NCBI RefSeq assembly: GCF_040298565.1
Contig: NZ_JBEPAK010000003.1
Location: 38,703-102,702, forward strand
Length of the DNA: 64,000 bases
DNA from: Kitasatospora sp040298565
Lineage (GTDB): Bacteria; Actinomycetota; Actinomycetes; Streptomycetales; Streptomycetaceae
Reading direction: 5' to 3'
Shown in pieces: positions 57,378 through 64,000 of this stretch. The notes beneath the pieces are model-generated. The model saw only the letters and a program-made list of their open reading frames with translations. It did not search any database and was not told the origin of the DNA. A program made the position numbers and the translations under genes. How positions within the stretch are numbered: position 1 is the stretch's first letter; each line of letters begins with the position of its first letter.

Positions 57378-59048
57378 ATGACCCGCACGTCCACCACCGC
57401 CCACCCGTCCGGTCGCCCCGCCCGGCGCCCCGAGCGGCAGTCAGAACGACAGCCAGCGTGGCAGTCGGAACGACAGCCGGCGTGGCAGTCGGAACGGCAG
57501 CCCGCACGGCAGCCGGAACGGCGCCCCGCTCCGAGCCCCGCACGCCTGCTGCGCGCCGTCTGTGCGCTCGGCGCGGCCGCCGCGCTCGCGCTCACCACCA
57601 CGCAGTCGGCCCAGGCGGACCCGCACCGTGGCCCGGGCACCGAGCGGGTGTCCTCCGGCATCGGCGGGTCGCAGCCCGACGGCGCCTCGTTCGCCGGCGG
57701 TCTGAGCGCCGACGGCCGCTACGCCGTCTTCACCTCCAGCGCCACCAACCTGGTGCCCGGCGACACCAACGGCAAGTCCGACGTCTTCGTCCGCGACCTC
57801 TGGTCCGGCCGCACCGAGCGGGTCGACACCGGGCCGGACGGCGCCCAGGCGAACGGGGACTCCTTCGAGGCCGCGATCAGTGGCAACGGCCGCTACGTCG
57901 CCTTCAGTTCCGGCGCCACCAACCTGGTGCCGGGCGCGAACCTGGGCTTCGAGGACGTCTACGTCCACGACCGCTGGACGGGCAGGACCACGCTCGTCTC
58001 CGTCGGCCAGGACCCCGACAGGCCGGGCAACCAGGCCCCGGGACGTCCGCACGGCCGGACCCCTGACACGCCGCAGGGCCGACCGGCCTCCGGCACTCCG
58101 CAGACCGACCGGCTCTCCGGCCACCCGTCGCTCAGCCGGGACGGCCGCTACATCGCCTTCCAGTCCAACCGCACCGACCTGGCCCCCGGCACGGTCACCT
58201 GGCAGGGCGGCAACATCTACGTCCACGACCTCTGGACCGGCGGGAACAGCCTGGTGAGCATCGGCGCGGACGGCAAGGAGGCGAACGGTTCGTCCGCCTC
58301 GCCCGTGATCAGCGCCGACGGCGGCTCCGTCGCCTTCGTCTCCAAGGCGACCAACCTTACCGCCCCGGACCAGCCCGGCGCCCTCTCCCCGGAGGCCGCC
58401 GCCGAGCTGACCGCCGAGGCCGGCCGGGAGTCGGACGAGCAGTTCTTCCGGGACTCGTTCCGAGCCGATGCCCGGCCCCGGATCCTGAAACCGCGCCTGT
58501 ACCCGCTGTACGTCCGGGACCTGCGCGCCGAGGAGACGAGGGTGGCCAGCACCGACGACAAGGGCGGCGCCCGAGGGGCGGACTACCCGTCGCTCGGTCC
58601 GGACGGCCGGTACGTCGTCTACTCCGCCTTGGTCCAGCACGGCGACAGCGGGTGGGACCGGCACTTCGAGGTGTACCTCCGCGATCTGGAGGAGGGCACC
58701 GAGACCCTGGTGAGCGCCGGCCTGCCGGGGACGAAGACCACCGGCGACTCCTCCGACGGCCGGCTGACCGCGGACGGCCGCTGGCTGTACTTCGACTCCA
58801 CGGCCGAGAACCTGGTGCCCGGCGACACCAACGGCGTCTCCGACGTGTTCCGGCGCGACCTGCGGACCGGCCGCACCGAGCGCGTCAGCCTCTCGGACGA
58901 CGGCTCGCAGAGCCCCGGCGCCTCGTTCGGTCCGTACGTCGACGCCCACGGCACGACGGCGGTGTTCAGCTCGGAGGACGGCACCCTCACCCCCGGGGAC
59001 ACCAACACGGCCACGGACGTGTTCCTCCGCCGCTCCACGCGCCGCTGA
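57378..59048 (+). CDS. secreted TolB/PD40-type beta-propeller protein
   Basis: 556 residues, ATG 57378 after CCAGGGGAGGGACCG. The signal peptide (RLLRAVCALGAAAALALTTT, cleavage near SAQA-DP) is preceded by an unusual 50-residue head made of the repeat QSERQPAW. The mature part has about six blades with the motif LSADGRYAVFTSSATNLVPG followed by DVFVRDLWSGRTERV, repeated at about 60-residue spacing. Such propellers mediate binding at the cell surface; no enzymatic motif was seen. If the head is real the signal would be internal; a later start is possible, but no better ribosome binding site was found. Confidence 0.82.
   Translation: MTRTSTTAHPSGRPARRPERQSERQPAWQSERQPAWQSERQPARQPERRPAPSPARLLRAVCALGAAAALALTTTQSAQADPHRGPGTERVSSGIGGSQPDGASFAGGLSADGRYAVFTSSATNLVPGDTNGKSDVFVRDLWSGRTERVDTGPDGAQANGDSFEAAISGNGRYVAFSSGATNLVPGANLGFEDVYVHDRWTGRTTLVSVGQDPDRPGNQAPGRPHGRTPDTPQGRPASGTPQTDRLSGHPSLSRDGRYIAFQSNRTDLAPGTVTWQGGNIYVHDLWTGGNSLVSIGADGKEANGSSASPVISADGGSVAFVSKATNLTAPDQPGALSPEAAAELTAEAGRESDEQFFRDSFRADARPRILKPRLYPLYVRDLRAEETRVASTDDKGGARGADYPSLGPDGRYVVYSALVQHGDSGWDRHFEVYLRDLEEGTETLVSAGLPGTKTTGDSSDGRLTADGRWLYFDSTAENLVPGDTNGVSDVFRRDLRTGRTERVSLSDDGSQSPGASFGPYVDAHGTTAVFSSEDGTLTPGDTNTATDVFLRRSTRR
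57438..57533 (+). repeat. 24-bp in-frame tandem repeat at the propeller gene 5' end
   Basis: Units of 24 bp beginning CAGTCNGAACG at 57438, 57462 and 57486, with a diverged fourth at 57510, encode QSERQPAW-type octapeptides. Confidence 0.9.
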
Positions 59049-59276
59049 CGAGGCCCCGGCACCATCCGCCCGCACGCTGTCGCCGTGCTCCCACCCGGAG
59101 CCGTCACCACCGTCACCGTCATCCGTCGCGGCGTCAAGCGAACACTTTCCCCATTAAGGGGACTGACGCTTCGGCAGCTGTTCACCGAACCCGGTCTACT
59201 CGCATAGACCCGCCGGTGGTGACATGGACACACCGCCCCGGCACGCCCGTGCCGGGCCCGTGCCAGGGAGCTCCCC

Positions 59277-59867
59277 ATGCTTCGCGCCCACCGCATCGCC
59301 CCCGCCCTCGCGACCGCCGTGCTCACCGCGGCGGCGCTCACCACCGCCGGCACCGCACACGCCGCCACCGCCACCGCCGGCGCGCACGCCGCCACGGCCC
59401 CGCACACCCGCGCCGCCCTCGCCGCGACCTGCTCGCAGTCCTACCTCCCGCTGCCCGACCCGGTCTGCACCCCCGGCGCCACCAACCCGGACGTCACCCA
59501 GGACACCATCGACGACACCATCTGCGTCGGCGGGTACAGCACCTCGATCCGCCCGTCCACCAGCTACACCAACCGCCTGAAGGTCCAGCAGATCGCCCAG
59601 TACGGCTACGCCGACACCAACACGGCGGACTACGAGGAGGACCACTTCATCCCGCTGTCGCTCGGCGGTCACCCCACCGACCCGCGCAACCTCTGGCCCG
59701 AGCCCCGCTACGCCGTCGGCCCGGACAGCCAGGCCTCCACCGACAAGGACAGCGTCGAATACAAGCTCTACCGGGCCGTCTGCAACCACCAGGTGGACCT
59801 GGTGCCCGCCCAGCGGGCCATCGCGACCGACTGGACCACCGCGCTCTCCGTCCTCGGCCTCGGCTGA
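59277..59867 (+). CDS. secreted HNH-like nuclease-fold protein
   Basis: 196 residues, ATG 59277 after AGGGAGCTCCCC. Signal peptide IAPALATAVLTAAALTTAGT, cleavage near AHA-AT. In the mature part YEEDHFIPLSLGGHPTDPRN then LWPEP is an HNH-type beta-beta-alpha-metal motif (D-H...L-G-G...N), typical of small secreted proteins of this order, and four Cys residues (CSQSY, DPVCTPG, TICVGG, AVCNHQ) may form disulfides. A secreted nuclease or a nuclease-like toxin is possible; no immunity gene is recognised. Single gene, 228 bp after the propeller gene. Confidence 0.72.
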   Translation: MLRAHRIAPALATAVLTAAALTTAGTAHAATATAGAHAATAPHTRAALAATCSQSYLPLPDPVCTPGATNPDVTQDTIDDTICVGGYSTSIRPSTSYTNRLKVQQIAQYGYADTNTADYEEDHFIPLSLGGHPTDPRNLWPEPRYAVGPDSQASTDKDSVEYKLYRAVCNHQVDLVPAQRAIATDWTTALSVLGLG

Positions 59868-59900
59868 GCACCCGGCCGTCCGGCGCCGGCGCCCGCGCCC

Positions 59901-61553
59901 TCACAGCGTGAGCGCCCGCGCCGAGGCGCTGACCGGCGACGGGAGTTCGGTGCTCCCGCGCAGGTAGCGGTCCACCGCCGCGGCCGCCGACCGGCCCTCC
60001 GCGATCGCCCAGACGATCAACGACTGGCCGCGCCCGGCGTCCCCGGCGACGAACACGCCCTCCACCGCGGTGCGGTACCCGTCGTCCCGCTCCAGCGTGC
60101 CGTCCAGGCCGACGGTGAGCCCGAGTTGGGGGAACAGGGGCTGGTCCGGCTCCGGCCCGGCGAAGCCCAGGGCGAGCAGCGCGAGCTGCGCCCGTACGGT
60201 CCGCTCGGTGCCGGGCACGGTCGGCTCGGTACCGGGCACGGTCCGCGAGGCGCCGGGCACGGTCCGCGAGGCGCCGGGCACAGTCCGCTCGGTGCCGGGC
60301 ACGGTCGGCTCGGTGCTGGGCACGGTCCGCGAGGCGCCGGCCCCGGACGGCGAGGCGCCCGACGCACCCCGCCCAGCACCCGGCGAGCTCCGCCCACCAC
60401 CCGGCCGGACCCCGCGCTCCCCCGGCACGGCCTCGGCGAAGCGCACGCCCGCCAGCCGCCCTTCCGGACCCGGCTCGAAGCCGACGGTGGCCGCCCCGAA
60501 CACCCGGCAGTCCGCCCCCGCTTCCTCGTGCGAGGTGGTCTCCCGGTACACCTTGGGGTGGACCGGCCAGGGCTGCCCGGCCGCACGGCGCTCCGGCGGA
60601 CGCGGGTTGATGTCCAGCTGGGTGACGGAGGCCGCGCGCTGACGCAGCGCCGTCCCGAGGCAGTCGGCCGCGGTGTCCCCGCCACCGACGATCACCACCT
60701 CGCTCCCCTCGGCGGTCAACGGCGGGTCCGTGCAGTCGCCCTCGTCCACCCGGTTCGCCCAGGTCAGGTACTCCATCGCGGAGTGCACCCCGGGCAGCCG
60801 GGCGCCGGGCACCGCCAGCTCCCGGGCCGCCGTCGCGCCCACCGCGACCACCACCGCGTCGTACCGGGCCCGCAGTTCCTCACCGGTGACGTCCGATCCC
60901 ACCCGCACCCCGGTGCGGAACTCCGTCCCCTCGGCCCGCAGTTGGCCCAGCCGCCGCTCCAGCCGGTGCTTCTCCAGCCGGAACGGCGGGATCCCGTAGC
61001 GCAGCAGCCCGCCCGGGCGGTCGGCCCGCTCGAACACGGTCGTGGCGTACCCGGCGCGGGTCAGCTGCTGGGCGGCGGCCAGGCCGGCCGGGCCCGAGCC
61101 GACCACCGCGACGCGCAGTTCCCGGCCGCGCCGCTCCGGCGGGTGCGGCCGGTCCCAGCCCTCCTCCCAGGCCCGGTCGGCGATCGCCAGCTCGATGTTC
61201 TTGATCGTCACCGCGGCCCCGTCGATCGCCAGCACGCAGGCGCTCTCGCACGGTGCCGGGCAGAGCCGTCCGGTGAACTCCGGGAAGTTGTTGGTCGCCA
61301 GCAGCCGCGCGGCCGCCGCCTGCCAGTCCCCGGCCGCCACCAGCGCGTTCCAGTCGGGAACCAGGTTCCCGAGCGGACAGGCGGCGTGGCAGAACGGCAG
61401 CCCGCAGTCCATGCACCGCCCGGCCTGTCCGCCCACGACCGGCAGCAGCGCCCCCGGCCGGTACACCTCCCGCCGGTCCGCCAGCCGTTCCCGTGCGTCC
61501 CGCCGCGCCCGCTCCGCGCGCGGGGTGGTGAGGAAAGCCATCCGGTCTGCCAT
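59901..61553 (-). CDS. gltD: glutamate synthase small subunit-like (GltD)
   Basis: 550 residues, ATG 61553 with CGGAGG seven bases upstream. It carries the ferredoxin-like head with Cys47, Cys50, Cys55 and Cys59 in CMDCGLPFCHAAC, then CPAPCESACV, an FAD site VAVVGSGPAGLAAAQQLTRA, an NADPH site IVGGGDTAADCLGTALRQRA, and the C-terminal FAD motif VFVAGDAGRGQSLIVWAI. GltD passes NADPH electrons to the large subunit GltB to form glutamate; no gltB is in the window, so it may act as a stand-alone GltD-like oxidoreductase. About 60 residues (GASRTVPGTEPTVPGTERTV and similar) are inserted before RAQLALLALGFAGPEP and come from a 21-bp repeat. Confidence 0.88.
   Translation of the reverse strand: MADRMAFLTTPRAERARRDARERLADRREVYRPGALLPVVGGQAGRCMDCGLPFCHAACPLGNLVPDWNALVAAGDWQAAAARLLATNNFPEFTGRLCPAPCESACVLAIDGAAVTIKNIELAIADRAWEEGWDRPHPPERRGRELRVAVVGSGPAGLAAAQQLTRAGYATTVFERADRPGGLLRYGIPPFRLEKHRLERRLGQLRAEGTEFRTGVRVGSDVTGEELRARYDAVVVAVGATAARELAVPGARLPGVHSAMEYLTWANRVDEGDCTDPPLTAEGSEVVIVGGGDTAADCLGTALRQRAASVTQLDINPRPPERRAAGQPWPVHPKVYRETTSHEEAGADCRVFGAATVGFEPGPEGRLAGVRFAEAVPGERGVRPGGGRSSPGAGRGASGASPSGAGASRTVPSTEPTVPGTERTVPGASRTVPGASRTVPGTEPTVPGTERTVRAQLALLALGFAGPEPDQPLFPQLGLTVGLDGTLERDDGYRTAVEGVFVAGDAGRGQSLIVWAIAEGRSAAAAVDRYLRGSTELPSPVSASARALTL
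60200..60345 (-). repeat. 21-bp in-frame tandem repeat in gltD
   Basis: About seven 21-bp units (on the plus strand of the type CCGGGCACGGTCCGCGAGGCG or with CTCGGT at the end) encode alternating RTVPGAS, RTVPGTE and PTVPGTE heptapeptides in the C-terminal half of GltD, next to a Pro/Gly/Ser-rich segment. Confidence 0.9.
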
Positions 61554-61718
61554 CTCGGCCTCCGGCGGGGCGTGCCGACACGGATCCGGCGGCCCACCCG
61601 GCGGCGCGCCACCGTGTGGCCACCGTACGCCCACGAAGCAGCGCGCGGAACCCACCCGGTCCGGGAAATCCCGCGCCCCGCCCTCCCCTGCCGTGGGCAC
61701 GCCAGGGAGAATCCCCGC

Positions 61719-62399
61719 ATGACTCACACCGTGCTGATCGCCGAGGACGACCGCGCCATCCGCGACTCGCTCTCCCGCGCCCTGACACTGGAGGGCTACC
61801 GGGTGCGGATCGCGGCGGACGGCACCCAGACCCTCGCGGTGCTCGCGGAGCAGCGCCCGGACGTCCTGGTGCTCGACGTGATGATGCCCCAGCCCGACGG
61901 CCTGGAGGTCTGCCGCCGACTGCGCGCGACCGGCGACCGCACCCCGGTGCTGATGCTCACCGCCAGGGTCGAGGTGCCCGACCGCATCGCCGGACTGGAC
62001 GCCGGGGCCGACGACTACCTGGTCAAACCCTTCGACGTGGACGAGCTGTTCGCCCGCCTGCGCGCCCTGCTGCGCCGCCGCCCGCCCGGGCCGGCCGAGG
62101 ACGTGCTGACCGTCGCCGACCTGCGGGTCGAGCCGGCCGCCCGGCGGGCCTGGCGCGCCGGGGAGGAACTGGAGCTGTCCCGCACCGAGTTCGACCTGCT
62201 GGAGCTGCTGACCCGGCACGCCGGTGCGGTGCTCGACCAGACCACCCTGTACGAGCGGATCTGGGGCTACGACTTCGGCCCCGGGTCGAAGAACCTCGCG
62301 GTGTTCATCGGCTACCTGCGCCGCAAGCTCGACCGCCCGGGCCTGGTCCCGCTGATCCACACCGTCCGCGGCGTCGGCTACACGCTGCGCGAGCCGTGA
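61719..62399 (+). CDS. OmpR-family response regulator
   Basis: 226 residues, ATG 61719 after AGGGAGAATCCCCGC. Receiver: VLIAEDDRAIRDSLSRALTL, phospho-acceptor Asp53 in LVLDVMMPQPDG, Thr in MLTARVEVPDR and Lys in DDYLVKPFDV. Then a winged helix (ELSRTEFDLLELLTRHAGAV to HTVRGVGYTLR). Its stop overlaps the kinase start (GTGA). The receiver and kinase resemble MprAB/PrrAB-type systems; target genes are unknown. Divergent from gltD across 165 bp. Confidence 0.9.
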   Translation: MTHTVLIAEDDRAIRDSLSRALTLEGYRVRIAADGTQTLAVLAEQRPDVLVLDVMMPQPDGLEVCRRLRATGDRTPVLMLTARVEVPDRIAGLDAGADDYLVKPFDVDELFARLRALLRRRPPGPAEDVLTVADLRVEPAARRAWRAGEELELSRTEFDLLELLTRHAGAVLDQTTLYERIWGYDFGPGSKNLAVFIGYLRRKLDRPGLVPLIHTVRGVGYTLREP

Positions 62400-63781
62400 C
62401 CGGCCCCGCGCGGCTGAGCGACCGGCTGCCCCGCCCGGGTCTGCGCACCACCTTGTCGCTCGCGTTCGCCGCGATGGCCGCCCTGGTCGCGGTGGTGATC
62501 GGCACGCTCGGCTACCACGCCGCCGCCCGCCTGATCCTCGACGACGAGGCGGACGACTTCGGTTCGGCCGTGCGCGCGGTGAGCAGCCAGGTGCAGCGGG
62601 AGAAGCTGTTCCCGGGGGACTTCAACGGTCCCAGCGGGCTGAGCGAGCAGTTGCTGCACCCGATCCGGGTCACCGCCCAGGCCCTGGACTCCGACGGGGT
62701 CCCCCTCGCGGGCACCACCCGCCTCGATCTCCCGCCGACGGCGGAGGACCGCCAGCTCGCCCGGGCCGACGTCCCCGGCCGGACGGTGACCGAGGACCGG
62801 CGCCTCGACGGCGAGACCTGCCGGGTGGGCGTGGTCTCGCTGGGCGGGGGCCGGGGCGCCGTCCAGATCGTCCAGCGGCTCGGCGACATCGAGCAGTTGT
62901 TGGCGAAGCTGCGGCAGCAGATGGTGTCGGTGGTGCTGGCCGTCGTGCTGATCGCGGGGGCGGTCGGCTGGCTGCTCGCCCGGCGGATCACCGGTCGACT
63001 GGTGCGGCTCACCGAGGCGGCCGAACGGGTCGCCGCCAGCGGCCGGTTGGACGTGCCGGTGCCCGCCGCCGGATCGGACGAGGTGGGCCGGCTCGGCCGC
63101 GCCTTCCACCGGATGCTGGTGCGCCTCGCCACCGCGAAGGAGAACCAGCGCCGTCTGGTCCAGGACGCCGGGCACGAGCTGCGCACCCCGCTGACCAGCC
63201 TGCGCACCAACCTCTCGGTGCTGCCCAGCCTGGACCGGCTGCCGCCTGCCGAGCGCACCGCTCTGATGGCCGACCTCGCCGAGGAAGCAAGGGAGTTGAC
63301 CCTGCTGGTGGACGAGCTGGTGGCACTCGCGGCGGACCGCAAGGCGGACGAGGAGCCCGTCGAGGTGGCGCTCGCGGAGCTGGTCCGGGAGGCCGCCGCC
63401 CAGGCCCGCAGGCGTAGCGACCGGGCGATCACGGTCGACGCGGACGACACGGTGGTGACCGCCCGCCCGGACGCGCTGGCCCGCGCGGTGGGCAATCTGC
63501 TGGACAACGCCGCCAAGTTCGACCCGGCCGGGACCTCCCCGATCGAGCTGGTGGTGCGCGGCCGGCGGGTCGAGGTGCGCGACCGGGGTCCTGGCATCGA
63601 CACGGTCGATCTCGACCGGGTCTTCGACCGCTTCTACCGGGCCACGGCCGCACGCAGCCTGCCCGGTTCGGGCCTCGGTCTGGCCATCGTGGCCGAGGTG
63701 GCGCGCTCGCACGGCGGGGCCGCGTTCGCCGCGAACCGGGAGGGCGGCGGCGCGGTCATCGGTTTCACGCTGGGCTCCTGA
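62396..63781 (+). CDS. sensor histidine kinase
   Basis: 461 residues, GTG 62396 inside the regulator's stop overlap. Helix 1 (TLSLAFAAMAALVAVVIGTL), an extracytoplasmic sensor of about 135 residues, helix 2 (VVLAVVLIAGAVGWLLARRI), HAMP, the H-box DAGHELRTPLTSL (His260), N-box NLLDNAAKFDP, G1 DRGPGI and G2 GSGLGLAIV. All catalytic elements are present. Pairs with the response regulator at 61719. The sensor domain has one Cys (GETCRVG) but no known ligand motif. Confidence 0.9.
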   Translation: MTGPARLSDRLPRPGLRTTLSLAFAAMAALVAVVIGTLGYHAAARLILDDEADDFGSAVRAVSSQVQREKLFPGDFNGPSGLSEQLLHPIRVTAQALDSDGVPLAGTTRLDLPPTAEDRQLARADVPGRTVTEDRRLDGETCRVGVVSLGGGRGAVQIVQRLGDIEQLLAKLRQQMVSVVLAVVLIAGAVGWLLARRITGRLVRLTEAAERVAASGRLDVPVPAAGSDEVGRLGRAFHRMLVRLATAKENQRRLVQDAGHELRTPLTSLRTNLSVLPSLDRLPPAERTALMADLAEEARELTLLVDELVALAADRKADEEPVEVALAELVREAAAQARRRSDRAITVDADDTVVTARPDALARAVGNLLDNAAKFDPAGTSPIELVVRGRRVEVRDRGPGIDTVDLDRVFDRFYRATAARSLPGSGLGLAIVAEVARSHGGAAFAANREGGGAVIGFTLGS

Positions 63782-64000
63782 GCCCGCCCCGCCCGGGGGG
63801 AGCCGACCACGGCCGGAACAACTGGCCACGGCCGACCAGCCGACCACGGCCGGAGCAGCCGACCAGGGACAGCCGGACACGGCCGGCCACGCCTGGTCGC
63901 AGCCGGAGCCGGAGCCGGCCGGGACGCCACCGACCGCGCCGAACGCGCCGTAGCCGGCCCGGTGGGACGGACGCGACGGCGGGCCGGTGCTCCCGGCACC
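63782..64000. other. GC-rich repetitive tail of window
   Basis: 219 bp after the kinase with short imperfect repeats of GGCCGACCA/GGCCGGAGCAGCC (about 63805-63900). No gene can be supported; frames are Arg/Pro-rich. Confidence 0.5.

Noticed and set aside
57441..59075. Long minus-strand frame opposite the beta-propeller gene
   Set aside because: Val/Gly/Arg-rich antisense shadow; the plus strand has a signal peptide and repeated blade motifs.
1..64000. tRNA, rRNA, riboswitch or phage attachment sites
   Set aside because: Looked for cloverleaf arms, conserved rRNA blocks and integrase genes by eye; none found.

Overview
The window is about 70-75% G+C by eye, with GTG/TTG starts, AGGAGG-type ribosome binding sites and many 4-base gene overlaps. 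It carries a mycothiol S-conjugate amidase, many TetR-type repressors and secreted enzymes. This points to a streptomycete (Streptomyces or Kitasatospora) chromosome, probably an accessory or arm-like part, because no ribosomal or tRNA genes are seen.

Layout. 1-3 kb: leftward operon of a type II thioesterase, a StyA-like flavin monooxygenase and an alpha/beta hydrolase cut by the window edge, possibly the rim of a specialised-metabolite cluster. 3.3-4.8 kb: a type-B carboxylesterase broken by one frameshift. 4.9-6.2 kb: a P-loop protein and a 59-residue membrane protein. 6.2-14.8 kb: a lipoprotein/macrolide-type ABC system with two large FtsX-like permeases and two ATPases, one carrying an AbrB-like tail. 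15-18.6 kb: a secreted tripeptidyl aminopeptidase and a TetR/small-protein pair with two clear operators. 18.7-21.6 kb: metallo-hydrolase, two unknown genes and IS5-type transposase debris. 21.6-23.9 kb: a TetR/FAD-monooxygenase pair. 24.3-29.9 kb: a Pls-type membrane NRPS (A-T-three tandem domains, six membrane helices) overlapping an M1 metallopeptidase, the best candidate biosynthetic system here; the adenylation pocket looks lysine-like, so epsilon-poly-lysine and its degrading enzyme is the leading idea. 30-33.6 kb: a serine beta-lactamase-like hydrolase and an olsB-olsA ornithine-lipid pair. 33.9-36.5 kb: SDR, MDR reductase and TetR. 36.8-37.6 kb: a frameshifted ribosome-inactivating protein (rRNA N-glycosidase). 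38-40.4 kb: MBL and saccharopine-dehydrogenase-like genes facing a MarR gene across nine palindromes at exact 14-bp spacing. 40.8-47.5 kb: unknown genes, proline iminopeptidase, mca plus a thioesterase, and a DHA2 exporter/TetR pair. 47.7-57 kb: a 2OG-oxygenase-like protein, murQ, MBL, isochorismatase-like/TetR/MFS exporter, a reductase/HxlR pair, a methyltransferase and a cytidine-deaminase/ASCH fusion. 57.4-63.8 kb: secreted beta-propeller, secreted HNH-like protein, gltD and a two-component system.

Recurring themes. (1) At least six regulator/target pairs are divergent, and five of them have visible operator palindromes between the genes. (2) In-frame minisatellite-like insertions interrupt otherwise conserved enzymes (monooxygenase, NRPS, M1 peptidase, OlsA, GltD, propeller leader, P-loop protein), and intergenic 7- to 20-bp tandem repeats are common. 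This repeat load is the most unusual property of the window as a whole. (3) Two genes are broken by single-base changes at short C runs, so real pseudogenisation and sequencing error must be told apart. Frames, motifs and repeats were read directly; family names rest on remembered family motifs; no database search was run.
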